Positions 1-7,977 of a stretch of DNA of 63,523 nucleotides are shown here, in pieces. Source of the DNA: Blastocatellia bacterium UBA7656 (GTDB lineage Bacteria > Acidobacteriota > Blastocatellia > UBA7656). The notes under the pieces are model-generated. The model had not been told where the DNA came from. It did not search any database and was given only the letters and a program-made list of their open reading frames with translations. A program made the position numbers and the translations under genes. The stretch covers positions 1-63,523 of the forward strand of contig DLHY01000043.1 in NCBI GenBank assembly GCA_002483445.1, read 5' to 3'. Every line of letters begins with the position of its first letter. The first letter of the stretch is position 1.

Positions 1-70
1 ATGACTGCGTAACATCAGTTATTATCTACCCGCCTTTGTCGAAAAGCGTTGAGAAAAAAATTCGCTTGCC

Positions 71-118
71 CCAAAAAGAATCGCGGCGGACGTTTGCACA
101 ATGACAAACGCCCGCCGC
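71..118 (-). terminator. Rho-independent terminator of the sulfatase gene
   Basis: A 14-bp GC-rich stem (arms 83-96 and 105-118, one mismatch, 8-nt loop) is followed on the minus strand by a T-rich run at 73-80. It lies 28 bp past the sulfatase stop, which fits transcription termination of that gene. Confidence 0.75.
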
Positions 119-145
119 CAGAGCAGGTTCTTTTATCTCCCGCGC

Positions 146-1474
146 TCAACTATTCGGAGGCGGCAGAGCCTTTCTCCATCCTTCGCTCAGAATCTTTTTC
201 ATTTCAGCCAGCGCTGCCGAGTATCGCGGGTCACTGGCGACATTCACGAGTTCGCGCGGGTCGGTCTGATGATCATAAAGCTCAGGATCAGTTCCGTCCG
301 TGCGTTCGATATAAACATAACGCTCAGTTCGAGCCGACTGAAACCGCTGACGATTGCTCCCCTTCGTCGAGGCGAAAGCCGCTTTCTTCCATTCCCTCTC
401 CGGATTCGCCAGCAATGGCACGAAGCTCGTGCCTTCGAGGTCCGAAACGCGCGGCAATCCGCAAAGCTCGATGAGCGAAGGATACAAATCGACAAGCTCG
501 ACGATGCGCGATGAGGCAACGGCTCTCGGTCCCTGCGGAGTTGAGACGATGAGCGGGACGCGCGCCGCTTCTTCAAAAAGTTTTTTCTTGTCGAATATCC
601 CTCCGTGTTCGCCCAGCAGATAGCCGTGATCGCTTTGAAAAACGATCACGGTATTATCGGCCAGACCGAGGCGATCCAACTCATCGAGTATGATCTTGAT
701 CTGCGCATCGACGAATGAAACCGAGGCATAATAAGCGGCTCTCCACTGGCGCAGTCGTTTCTTGTTGTGGCCGCCCGAGCCTTCCGGCAGCGGGATGCTT
801 TCGACAGGGTAAAGGTCGAAGTATTTCCGAGGAGCGTACCACGGAGAATGCGGAAGACTGAACCCGGCGGCTATGAAAAATGTTTTGCTCCGATTCTCGT
901 CAAGCAACTGCGCTACTCGTCGGGCGATGCGACCGTCCTGCTCATCCTCATCTCTGTTGCTGGTTTTACAATATGTGCGATCCTTGCACTCGGCAGAGCT
1001 TGCATTATCAACTCCGCCTACATCTTCCGACCCAACCGACACGTCCCAGGATACGGAATCGGCGAAAAGATTATGGGCGATTTTTCCAACGCGGGCGGTG
1101 AAGTATCCGTTCTCGCGGAAATACTCAGGCATAAAAAGCCTGTCGCCGAGTTCGCGGCGCGGATCGGTGTAATTGCCCTGCACCCCGGTCGTCTCAGGTC
1201 GAAGCCCCGTAAGCAAAGATGTGCGCGAAGGATTGCACAGCGGGAACTGGCAGTAAGCCCGATCAAATCGAATCCCTCTCGCCGCGATACGATCTATGTT
1301 CGGAGTCTTCACAACAGGGTTTCCATAGCAGCCCAGATCGGTGTTCAGATCGTCCATCATTATTAACAGCACGTTCGGTTTTTGTTGCGACTGGCCCTTG
1401 TTCACGCCGACCATCGAACACGAGCCAACGAGCATAAAGACAAAGAGCAACAGGGTTGATTTTTTCATAAGCAT
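146..1474 (-). CDS. Exported sulfatase (type I, iduronate-2-sulfatase-like)
   Basis: Predicted to hydrolyse sulfate esters, probably on extracellular polysaccharides. The mature part opens with PNVLLIMMDDLN, the metal-binding Asp pair of the alkaline-phosphatase fold. The sulfatase signature CNPSRTSLLTG carries Cys80, expected to become formylglycine. A second metal site appears as QSDHGYLLGEHG near the middle. The N-terminus is a Lys-Lys plus hydrophobic signal ending LVGSC, so it may be a lipoprotein anchored at Cys19. I chose the ATG at 1474 because GAGGGAG lies 9 nt upstream; the ATG two codons later is possible. An anaerobic or aerobic sulfatase-maturing enzyme would be needed but none is in the window. 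It stands alone, with a terminator downstream. Family call is firm; the substrate is inferred from the N-terminal similarity to iduronate-2-sulfatases and is not certain. Confidence 0.9.
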   Translation of the reverse strand: MLMKKSTLLLFVFMLVGSCSMVGVNKGQSQQKPNVLLIMMDDLNTDLGCYGNPVVKTPNIDRIAARGIRFDRAYCQFPLCNPSRTSLLTGLRPETTGVQGNYTDPRRELGDRLFMPEYFRENGYFTARVGKIAHNLFADSVSWDVSVGSEDVGGVDNASSAECKDRTYCKTSNRDEDEQDGRIARRVAQLLDENRSKTFFIAAGFSLPHSPWYAPRKYFDLYPVESIPLPEGSGGHNKKRLRQWRAAYYASVSFVDAQIKIILDELDRLGLADNTVIVFQSDHGYLLGEHGGIFDKKKLFEEAARVPLIVSTPQGPRAVASSRIVELVDLYPSLIELCGLPRVSDLEGTSFVPLLANPEREWKKAAFASTKGSNRQRFQSARTERYVYIERTDGTDPELYDHQTDPRELVNVASDPRYSAALAEMKKILSEGWRKALPPPNS

Positions 1475-1893
1475 CGAGAGCCGCTCCCTCGAACCGCGCA
1501 ACAGGCACACCTACAGCGTTTGAAGTCCGCACTTGAGCGCGTCCGCGCTTGGGGGCAAACTCCGGCCTCAGCCACTGTCACAATCCTGCGCAGTTTGACT
1601 TGAAAAATAATGATGGGAGGTCTGACCGTCGAAGAGACAGAGATTTCCTTATGTGAACGCCCAAGCATCCCGCATTCGCCTTTTATCGATATTCGGTCTT
1701 CTGTCTCTTTGCGCTGCGAGGGAACATTACTCTTCTTCTATTCACTAACCATGATGCTCATCAAACCTTCTCTCTCGAATTTCGAGTTTCAGATTTTGCG
1801 TCACCATTTTCGATTGAGGCAAACAGTAGACAGGATGGGTTTGAAACGGCGGGTGAGAAATTACGAAGGCGATTTTGCGTCTGTTCCTGCGGC
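1475..1893. other. Intergenic region, no supported gene
   Basis: About 420 bp between the sulfatase start and the RpiB-like stop. ORFs here have no recognisable protein. Short pieces near 1767-1800 resemble the CGAATTTC/TTTCAGATTTT repeat units also seen upstream of the RpiB-like gene. Confidence 0.5.
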
Positions 1894-2526
1894 TCAGTCT
1901 TTTGTGTATTCGCGTTCTATGGCATCTATCTTGGCCACTCTTCGGCGGTGGCGATCTTCAGTCAGTTCGGTTGAAAGCCACGCTTCGACTATTTCCCGCA
2001 TCAGCTCGCTCGTGATCATTTTGCCTCCGAGCGTCAGCGCGTTCGCGCCGTTATGTTCGCGGCTGTTGCGGGCCGTCGCCGAGTCGTAGCACATAGCGGC
2101 GCGCACTCCCGGCACTTTGTTCGCAACCATGCAGGAGCCTATGCCTGCGCCATCGATGATTATCGCCAGATCGCACGTTCCGCGAGCGACCGCGCGGGCT
2201 GCCGTGTGAGCGTAATCGGGATAATCCACCGGATCGGTCGAGTGCGCGCCAAAATCCTGAAACTCATAACCGAGGTCTGCGAGCGCGCGCTTGAGTTCTT
2301 CTTTCATTTCGAACCCGCCGTGATCAGCCGCCAGAGCTATCTTTTTTCTCCGCGCAGCCGAGCGCCTTCGCACTCGTTCTATTTGAACATCGCGCTCGCG
2401 GGCTGCGTCTTGGGCAAGCGGGGTGAGCAACGCGCCTTCATCGATGCGAAGAATATCGCCCGACGCGACCTGTTTTATTTCGCGCTCGGTGATGACGCGC
2501 TTGCCTCGTTCATCAATGACGCTCAT
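1894..2526 (-). CDS. RpiB/LacAB-family sugar-phosphate isomerase with N-terminal extension
   Basis: Residues ~62-205 match the RpiB fold (KIALAADHGGFEMKEELK; VANKVPGVRAA; NSREHNGANALTLGG). RpiB enzymes interconvert ribose-5-phosphate and ribulose-5-phosphate. The motif around the usual catalytic Cys (CGTG or CGSG) reads IDGAGIGS here, so the general base Cys is replaced by Asp. The His of the REHN motif is kept. The first ~60 residues are extra; the segment LLTPLAQDAARERDVQIE resembles the short TP-A-RDLA-E-G-I element found at the end of some microcompartment-associated enzymes, but this is a resemblance only. The ATG at 2526 has AGAGG 8 nt upstream and is preferred over an upstream GTG. Substrate is open: it may act on another sugar phosphate. 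Confidence 0.8.
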   Translation of the reverse strand: MSVIDERGKRVITEREIKQVASGDILRIDEGALLTPLAQDAARERDVQIERVRRRSAARRKKIALAADHGGFEMKEELKRALADLGYEFQDFGAHSTDPVDYPDYAHTAARAVARGTCDLAIIIDGAGIGSCMVANKVPGVRAAMCYDSATARNSREHNGANALTLGGKMITSELMREIVEAWLSTELTEDRHRRRVAKIDAIEREYTKD

Positions 2527-2599
2527 CCGGTTCACCTCTCGAATTTCGGACTTCAGATTTTAGTTTTCCAATCGAAGATAAACAAACAAAAAGGGCGCG

Positions 2600-2628
2600 T
2601 TGACACTCTGTCGCTGTTTTCGTATAGT
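2600..2628 (+). promoter_or_regulatory. Sigma-70-type promoter for hpt
   Basis: TTGACA at 2600-2605 and TATAGT at 2623-2628 are separated by exactly 17 bp. It is the best housekeeping promoter match in the window. Transcription would start near 2635, giving a ~115-nt leader that contains the palindromic repeat pair at 2659-2728. Confidence 0.7.
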
Positions 2629-2658
2629 CCCCACTCAATCAAAAAAACAGAGAATGTA

Positions 2659-2728
2659 GCGCGACCTGCCAGGTTGCGCATGACTGAAAAGTAGAAGAAT
2701 CGGGAGACCAGCAGGCTGCCAGCCTGCT
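2659..2728. repeat. REP-like palindrome pair
   Basis: Two adjacent hairpins: GCGCGACCTG/CAGGTTGCGC at 2659-2679 and AGCAGGCTG-c-CAGCCTGCT at 2710-2728. The second belongs to a GCAGGCTGnCAGCCTGC family also found near 12.9, 36.6 and 58.0 kb. Confidence 0.75.
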
Positions 2729-2751
2729 GTACATTTTCGGAGGAGAACGCT

Positions 2752-3327
2752 ATGTCAATGAACGGGCAAGCCCCTTTTATGAACGACCCGAATCTGAAAG
2801 TGTTGATCGACTCGACCAGCATTCAGGCGCGGGTCAAAGAGATGGGAGAGGAGATAACGCGCGATTACGCGGGGAAAAATCTTCATCTGCTGGCGGTTCT
2901 CAAAGGCGCGTGCGTTTTTCTTTCAGACCTGATGCGGGCCATAGATCTTCCGTTGACGCTGGATTTCATAGGCATATCGAGCTACGGCGCTTCGACCAAA
3001 TCATCGGGCGAAGTCAGAATCACCAAAGACCTCGACAAGAGCCTCGCGGGCAAAGACGTGCTTGTTGTCGAAGACATAATAGATACGGGACTGACGCTCA
3101 ATTATCTGGCCAACATCTTTCGCTCGCGCGAGGTGAACTCACTTCAAATAGCCGCGCTTTTGGATAAACCTGACCGACATGAAATCGATACCCACGCCCG
3201 CTACATCGGCTTTACGATTCCGAATCACTTCGTCGTCGGTTACGGGCTGGACGTGAGCGAGATGTATCGCAACCTTCCCTTCATCGCCGTGCCGCAGGAT
3301 ACTGAAAACCTTGTGAAGAACAAGTAA
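2752..3327 (+). CDS. hpt: Hypoxanthine phosphoribosyltransferase
   Basis: Purine salvage: transfers phosphoribosyl from PRPP to hypoxanthine (and usually guanine). The 191-residue length is normal for the family. The PRPP-binding loop VLVVEDIIDTGLTL lies near residues 103-116, the early loop LLAVLKGACVFLSDL near 46-60, and the purine-binding C-terminus VVGYGLDVSEMYRNLPFIAV near 162-181. The start ATG has GGAGG about 8 nt upstream. It is transcribed from a strong promoter at 2600-2628 and converges with the KASIII gene, leaving only 7 bp between stops. Confidence 0.95.
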   Translation: MSMNGQAPFMNDPNLKVLIDSTSIQARVKEMGEEITRDYAGKNLHLLAVLKGACVFLSDLMRAIDLPLTLDFIGISSYGASTKSSGEVRITKDLDKSLAGKDVLVVEDIIDTGLTLNYLANIFRSREVNSLQIAALLDKPDRHEIDTHARYIGFTIPNHFVVGYGLDVSEMYRNLPFIAVPQDTENLVKNK

Positions 3328-3334
3328 GCTTTCA

Positions 3335-4354
3335 TCATCTTCCGCAAACCCGACCAAGCGCCGCGCCCCAGGTGAAGCCCGCGCCGAATGCCACGATCAA
3401 GACTTGAGCGCCGGACTTCAATCTCCGCTCGCTTCGCGCCTGCCACAACGCCAGAAAAGCTGAAGCTCCGCTCGTGTTCCCAAAACGATCAACATTCGTG
3501 ACTATCTTTTCTTCCGTCACCGAAAGCTTTTTTGCAAGCTGGCCGAGCAGGTTCGCATTCGCCTGATGAGGGATTATCAAATCGATCTGCTCAATCGAAA
3601 CATTGTTTCGCTCCATCACTTCAACAGCCGCATCCGACAGCTTTCGAACCGCATGTAAAATCACGCTGCGGCCATTCATCGCTCCTCGATGCAATCCCGA
3701 ATCGATATGTTTCGGATCAAGCCACCTCGCGCCGTTTGCAGTTCCTGGCGCGCGAACGATCAAATCTTCCGCAAAACTTCCATCAGCGTTTATCAATATG
3801 TCTTCGACTTCGAGCGCCATCTCGCTACGATTCAATGCGCTCTCGCTTCTCACAACTATCGCGCCCGCGCCGTCGCCAAACAACATGCTCAACTCGGCGC
3901 ACTGCCGATTCAACTCAAGCCCTTTCGATTGCGCCTCCGCGCCGAAGCATAAGATCGTCTTCGCCGCGTTTGATTCGATCAATGCGCGCGCCAACTGCAA
4001 ACTGTAGAGTACACCTGCACAGCCCACACGAATATCCAAGGCAGGAATGTTTCGCGCTTCAATTTTTCGCTGAACTATCGGAGCGATGCCCGGCACCTGA
4101 TAATCGGGCGAGAGCGTGCAGCCGATCAGATAATCGATTGCATCAACACTCACCCGCGCGTCTTCAATCGCGCGACGCGCCGCTTCGGCGGCAAGATCGG
4201 AACTTGACTCTTCAGCCGCGACCCATCTGCGCTCGCGTATTCCTGAATTCGTTTCGATCCATTCGGGCGCGACTCCGAGCATCCCTGCAAGCTCCGCATT
4301 CGTGACAACTCGACGGGGCAACGCCGCCCCGCAGCCTGTTATAAAACAACTCAT
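3335..4354 (-). CDS. 3-oxoacyl-ACP synthase III (KASIII) family protein
   Basis: A thiolase-fold condensing enzyme of the FabH family. The catalytic triad can be read: Cys112 (RVGCAGVLYSLQ), His263 (IIPHQANANLL) and Asn293 (RFGNTSGASAF). Length 339 is typical. It probably joins an acyl-CoA starter to malonyl-ACP, or makes another acyl transfer like the FabH relatives in secondary pathways. Its start overlaps the stop of an adjacent acyl carrier protein (ATGA), so the two are translated as a pair. Because a dedicated ACP precedes it and the rest of the fab genes are missing, a specialised acyl product is as likely as housekeeping fatty-acid initiation. Confidence 0.88.
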   Translation of the reverse strand: MSCFITGCGAALPRRVVTNAELAGMLGVAPEWIETNSGIRERRWVAAEESSSDLAAEAARRAIEDARVSVDAIDYLIGCTLSPDYQVPGIAPIVQRKIEARNIPALDIRVGCAGVLYSLQLARALIESNAAKTILCFGAEAQSKGLELNRQCAELSMLFGDGAGAIVVRSESALNRSEMALEVEDILINADGSFAEDLIVRAPGTANGARWLDPKHIDSGLHRGAMNGRSVILHAVRKLSDAAVEVMERNNVSIEQIDLIIPHQANANLLGQLAKKLSVTEEKIVTNVDRFGNTSGASAFLALWQARSERRLKSGAQVLIVAFGAGFTWGAALGRVCGR

Positions 4355-4596
4355 GCTGCCGCCTTCGCGCGCTCAATGAATGTTTCGACCTTAGCTATCG
4401 TGTCGAAGTTCTCCGGCCTCAAATCGACATCATCGACTCTTATCCCGCACTCGCCTTCGATCAGCGTGACGAAATCGACGAGCGAGAATGAATCGAGCAG
4501 CCCCGATTGAAAAAGCGACAGATCGCGTCCGGGCATCTCAGCGCGATTACTACGCGCTGCATCGTTCAAAAAAGCCATAACGGTTTCCGGTAACAT
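4351..4596 (-). CDS. Acyl carrier protein
   Basis: An 81-residue carrier protein. The motif GLLDSFSLVDFVTLIE holds the Ser that would take the 4'-phosphopantetheine arm. The start at 4596 has GGAGGAG just upstream. A longer reading frame extends to 4716 but its extra residues translate a tandem repeat (VWSLES, LQTPDSRLQT), so I exclude them. It overlaps the KASIII gene by 4 nt and lies downstream of the SGNH-hydrolase remnant. ACP, KASIII and SGNH genes together recall O-acylation loci, though no acyltransferase is present here. Confidence 0.85.
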   Translation of the reverse strand: MLPETVMAFLNDAARSNRAEMPGRDLSLFQSGLLDSFSLVDFVTLIEGECGIRVDDVDLRPENFDTIAKVETFIERAKAAA

Positions 4597-4607
4597 CCTT
4601 ACTCCTC

Positions 4608-4695
4608 CAGTCTGGAGTCGAGAGTCTGGAGTCTGGAGTCTGCGTGCTTCAATTCCGCCTTGCGACTCCAGACTCCAGACTCCAGACTCTCGACT
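4608..4695. repeat. Direct-plus-inverted short-unit repeat (GAGTCTG type)
   Basis: The left arm repeats GTCTGGA several times (4611-4640); the right arm is its inverse, CCAGACT repeats (4666-4695). A 25-bp stretch at 4615-4640 and 4671-4695 is perfectly inverted. The element supplies the stop codon and last residues (VWSLESG) of the SGNH remnant. Confidence 0.9.
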
Positions 4696-5658
4696 TATAT
4701 TTGATAATCGCGTCATAGATGAGCGAGCCGACGATTTCCGATCCCTCGGCTGTCGGGTGAGTCAGGTCGCCGCCCATCAGTCGGGGCCGGGAAGCGTGCC
4801 AGCGGGCGACTGTGCCTTCGCCGCCCATCGCGGCGAACGTGTCGAAGAAGGCGCAGCCTGTTTCGGCTGCGATGCGACGCTGATACGAGATAAGTTTCAT
4901 TATCATCTTTCGCGTGACGATCTGACCGCCCGCGCCGCGCTGGCCGCGATCCATCGGCCCCACTAGCATGATGGAAGCATGGGGCAGCGCGGCGCGAATT
5001 CTTCTAATGACTTCACGGGTATCGCGCTCGTATTGATCCATCGGCAATCGTTCGAACTGACTTTCGTTTGCGCCGTAGCCGATGATGACCAGATGCGGGT
5101 TGCGATGTCGCAACTGCTCGGCCCAGTGAGCGGCGTCGAGGTAGTTTGCAAGCAGCCCGATGAATGCGCCGTTGACTCCAAGCGAATCGTATTGCACTCC
5201 GCGCTCGCCCGAATCCATCACGACTCCGAATAATCTGACCTCGCCGCTTACGGTTATGATGGTGAGCATGTGCGCGCCTTTTTCCGCTTCGACGCGATAA
5301 AAAGCGGACTCTGTTTTATCGCTCGTCGTAGAGATGCGCTGGCGAAAAATTCCATCGACTTCGATATCGAACTCGCCGCCGCCGGGTTGTCGCAGAAAGT
5401 AGATATCGAAAGCTGAAACGCTGCGACCGACTTCGCCTTTTTCAACTGTGCTGAAGCTGGCTCGCTCGCCTGCAATCGCGGTGAAGCTGGCTCCGCCCAG
5501 TCCATAAAAGTGATCGCCTCGCCCGATTCAGTCAGTCGGAGCGATGAATAAAAAGCCCCCATCGCATCGCGGTTTTCAATCGGAAGATCTGATATCAGAC
5601 TGCCTGCCGAGGCGTCCGCAGCCAGCAGCAGTATTATGGCTGACAGGAGATAAACTTT
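4649..5658 (-). pseudogene. SGNH/GDSL hydrolase, inactivated by internal deletion and frameshift
   Basis: From 5527 down to 4649 one frame encodes the C-terminal part of a long SGNH hydrolase: DHFYGLGGASFTA, YFLRQPGGGEFDIEVDG, LRLFGVVMDSGERGV, YGANES (Asn block) and GGDLTHPTAEG (Asp-His block). The N-terminal part (signal peptide AIILLLAADASAG, then AFYSSLRLTESGEA) lies in another frame ending near 5518. The region normally between them, holding the HYGDSPTTAD-type block with the nucleophilic Ser, is absent, so about 70-100 codons are lost and the frame is shifted. No ATG, GTG or TTG precedes the signal peptide; a 24-bp palindrome (5727-5750) sits where a start would be expected. The C-terminus runs into a repeat. 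Such proteins act on cell-envelope esters; this copy should be dead. Confidence 0.75.
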
Positions 5659-5726
5659 TTGTCGAGTGCGTCTGGCGGCGGAACTCTGTGTCCGCCCCAG
5701 TTTCAGCGTTCGTAAAATTTCAATCA

Positions 5727-5750
5727 GGGGCGACCTGATCAGGTCGCCCC
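5727..5750. repeat. Perfect 24-bp palindrome
   Basis: GGGGCGACCTGA followed directly by its reverse complement. There is no loop, so it would form a cruciform rather than a normal hairpin. It lies just upstream of the SGNH remnant signal peptide. Confidence 0.9.
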
Positions 5751-5966
5751 CAGTCTTCTGCGAAGTGTGGTTGACCGATTGAAATCGCAGAAAGAGGTCT
5801 GCGTGTATGCGTAGAGCTTTGAGATTCTCTTGCCGTTTCGTAGGGGATTGGCGCACGCAATCACGCATAGACAGAGTATCTTCGAATAGTGAACAAGTGA
5901 AAACGCGGGCGACAACACTGCCTGCCTGGGCATCCCGCATCGCGGGTATGTGGATAACCACAGTGA

Positions 5967-6072
5967 TTCGTCCTTTGTCATTGGTCATTTGATAAAGCGT
6001 GCTTCAGGCACTATCGTTCATTTTGAAACGGCGCGCAGCCTTACAAAGGGACAAAGGACGAATGACAAAGGA
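5967..6072. repeat. Short-unit inverted repeat (CAAAGGAC type)
   Basis: TCGTCCTTTGTCATTGGTCA at 5967-5986 is mirrored by CAAAGG/GACAAAGGACGAATGACA units at 6043-6066. The right arm supplies the start codon and first residues (MTKD) of the glycosylase gene. Confidence 0.75.
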
Positions 6073-6613
6073 CAGATATTTGAAAGATGATTTCTTCGCC
6101 CGCGACACCCTCGCGGTTGCGCGCGACCTGATTGGAGCGACGCTCGTCGTCGATGGCTGCGAGGGCCGCATAGTCGAAACCGAGGCTTACACGACCGATG
6201 CGGCTTCGCACGCCGTCACGAGGCGCAATCAGGCGCAGATAATGCGCGAGTCTTTCGGCCACGTCTACGTCTATCTGATTTATGGGATGTATTATTGCCT
6301 TAACTTCACGTCTGACCGGACAGGCCCCGGCGCGGTGTTGATTCGCGCAGTCGAGCCTCTGGAGGGCGTCGAAGAAATGATCCTTCGTCGAGGCACGAAA
6401 GATGTCAGAAAACTCGCAAGCGGGCCGGGGCGGTTGTGTCAGGCTTTCGGAATCGATTTGAAATTCAACGGCGCGCGCATAGGCCGCGAGATCAAAGTCC
6501 GAGGGCGAAGCGAAGAGCGGCGCGTGGCTTCGAGCGCGCGAATCGGAATTTCATCAGCAACAGAGCTTGAGTGGAGATTCTACGAAGAGGGCAACCGATT
6601 CGTGAGCCGATGA
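6062..6613 (+). CDS. 3-methyladenine DNA glycosylase (AAG/MPG family)
   Basis: Removes alkylated purines (3-methyladenine, hypoxanthine) from DNA in base-excision repair. Family motifs are clear: FFARDTLAVARDLIGATLV, RIVETEAYTTDAASHA with the catalytic Glu, HVYVYLIYGMYYCLNF, GAVLIRAVEPLEG and LASGPGRLCQAFGI. At 183 residues from the ATG at 6062 it has the normal bacterial length; AAAGGA lies 4 nt upstream of that ATG. Starts further upstream would translate an inverted repeat. Monocistronic, just ahead of the hemE promoter. Confidence 0.93.
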   Translation: MTKDRYLKDDFFARDTLAVARDLIGATLVVDGCEGRIVETEAYTTDAASHAVTRRNQAQIMRESFGHVYVYLIYGMYYCLNFTSDRTGPGAVLIRAVEPLEGVEEMILRRGTKDVRKLASGPGRLCQAFGIDLKFNGARIGREIKVRGRSEERRVASSARIGISSATELEWRFYEEGNRFVSR

Positions 6614-6626
6614 AAGCCTCCTTTAC

Positions 6627-6656
6627 TTGAGCCTTCATCAGAGGGGTTGATACAAT
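6627..6656 (+). promoter_or_regulatory. Candidate promoter of the heme genes
   Basis: TTGAGC at 6627-6632 and TACAAT at 6651-6656 with an 18-bp spacer, about 35 bp before the hemE start. It would drive hemE and the genes that follow. Confidence 0.5.
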
Positions 6657-6691
6657 CCCAAACATCGAGAGCATTGAATCGAGAAACATAA

Positions 6692-7717
6692 ATGAAAAAC
6701 GATCTAATCATACGCGCGGCGCGCGGCCAACGGACGGAAAGAACTCCTGTGTGGATGATGCGACAGGCAGGCCGCTACCTGCCCGAATATCGCGCAATAA
6801 GAAAAGACATAGAATTTCTCCGACTTTGCAAAACGGTCGATCTGGCGGTCGAGGTCTCGCTTCAGCCTTATCGATTGCTCGGCGTCGATGCCGTCATCAT
6901 GTTCAGCGATATTTTGATTCCGGTCGAAGCCATGGGGCAGGAAGTAAGGCTCACCGAGCAGAAAGGCCCGGAGCTTCCCTCCCCCATTCGCACGCGCGAG
7001 CAGGTCGATCAATTGATTGTTCCCGACCCGCTGGAGAAGACCGGCTTCGTGATGGAGATTATTCGAACTCTCCGCCGCGAGCTTGACGGCGCGGTGCCGC
7101 TCATCGGATTTGCCGGAGCGCCATGGACGCTTGCGGCTTATATGATCGAAGGCGGCGGTTCGAGGAATTATGCTCAGGTCAAACGAATGATGTTCGCGGA
7201 GCCGAAAACTTTTCACGCGCTGCTCGACAAGATCGCCGACACCGTGATTCTTTACCTCAACGCGCAGATAGAAGCAGGCGCTCAGATTGTTCAGTTGTTC
7301 GATTCCTGGGCAGGCGAGCTTTCCCGGCGCGACTATGAAGAATTCGCGCTGCCTTACGAAAGAAAGATATTCGAATCGATCAATCGCCAGTCTGCGCCCG
7401 CGATACTGTTCATCAACGGCTGCGGCAACTTTCTCGAAAAGATGGCCGCGTCAGGAGCCGACGTGTTGAGCATCGACTGGCGAATCGATCTTGCTGAGGC
7501 GCGAAAGAGAGTCGGCGATAACCTAACGCTTCAGGGCAATCTCGACCCGTGCGTACTGCTCACCACTCCTGAGATCATCACTGAAAAAGCGCGCGAGTTG
7601 ATACGCAAGGGAGGCGGGCATCGCCACATACTCAACCTCGGACACGGCATACTCCCCCCGACTCTGGTAGAAAACGCGCGGGCGTTCATCGAAGCGGCGA
7701 AGACCCAGGCAGATTAA
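6692..7717 (+). CDS. hemE: Uroporphyrinogen decarboxylase
   Basis: Converts uroporphyrinogen III to coproporphyrinogen III by removing four acetate carboxyl groups. The signature PVWMMRQAGRYLPEYRAIR is at residues ~19-37, with the essential Arg and the following DAVIMFSDILIPVEAMG. The body also has FAGAPWTLAAYMIEGGGS and LNLGHGILPPT near the end. Length 341 is standard. It is the first gene of a hemE-hemH-hemG block that has been split by a toxin-antitoxin pair and by the peptide island. Confidence 0.97.
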   Translation: MKNDLIIRAARGQRTERTPVWMMRQAGRYLPEYRAIRKDIEFLRLCKTVDLAVEVSLQPYRLLGVDAVIMFSDILIPVEAMGQEVRLTEQKGPELPSPIRTREQVDQLIVPDPLEKTGFVMEIIRTLRRELDGAVPLIGFAGAPWTLAAYMIEGGGSRNYAQVKRMMFAEPKTFHALLDKIADTVILYLNAQIEAGAQIVQLFDSWAGELSRRDYEEFALPYERKIFESINRQSAPAILFINGCGNFLEKMAASGADVLSIDWRIDLAEARKRVGDNLTLQGNLDPCVLLTTPEIITEKARELIRKGGGHRHILNLGHGILPPTLVENARAFIEAAKTQAD

Positions 7718-7740
7718 AGAAGCGAAGGAGGGCATCCTAT

Positions 7741-7977
7741 ATGACAAGCAAAGATGTTACAGCCGATGAGTTATCGACTGTAGAGAAACTATCTCCAGAG
7801 CAAATCAGAGCCAGGGAAAGGTTGAAGAAACTTATAGACGAGCAGGGAACAAAACCGTTGAATGTCGAGGAACTCCACGCCATGGGCGATGTCTGGCCTG
7901 AAGATGAAAGCGTGGAAGAGTTCCTGGCTTGGCGTGAAGAAAGGCGACGCGCATCAAGAGATAGGAGACTACCTTGA
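7741..7977 (+). CDS. Probable antitoxin partner of the PIN-domain toxin
   Basis: A 78-residue acidic, helical protein of no recognised domain (segments STVEKLSPEQIRARERLKKL and ESVEEFLAWREERRRASRD). It is called an antitoxin only from position: it is followed directly, with a 1-nt stop/start overlap, by a PIN-domain protein, the usual VapB-VapC order. The start has GGAGG about 9 nt upstream. No DNA-binding motif is obvious, so autoregulation is uncertain. Confidence 0.65.
   Translation: MTSKDVTADELSTVEKLSPEQIRARERLKKLIDEQGTKPLNVEELHAMGDVWPEDESVEEFLAWREERRRASRDRRLP

Noticed and set aside
1610..2089. 159-codon plus ORF over the RpiB 3' end
   Set aside because: Antisense shadow of the RpiB-like gene plus intergenic DNA.
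4597..4716. N-terminal extension of the acyl carrier protein
   Set aside because: The extra codons translate the GTCTGGA repeat; the ATG at 4596 has a strong Shine-Dalgarno.
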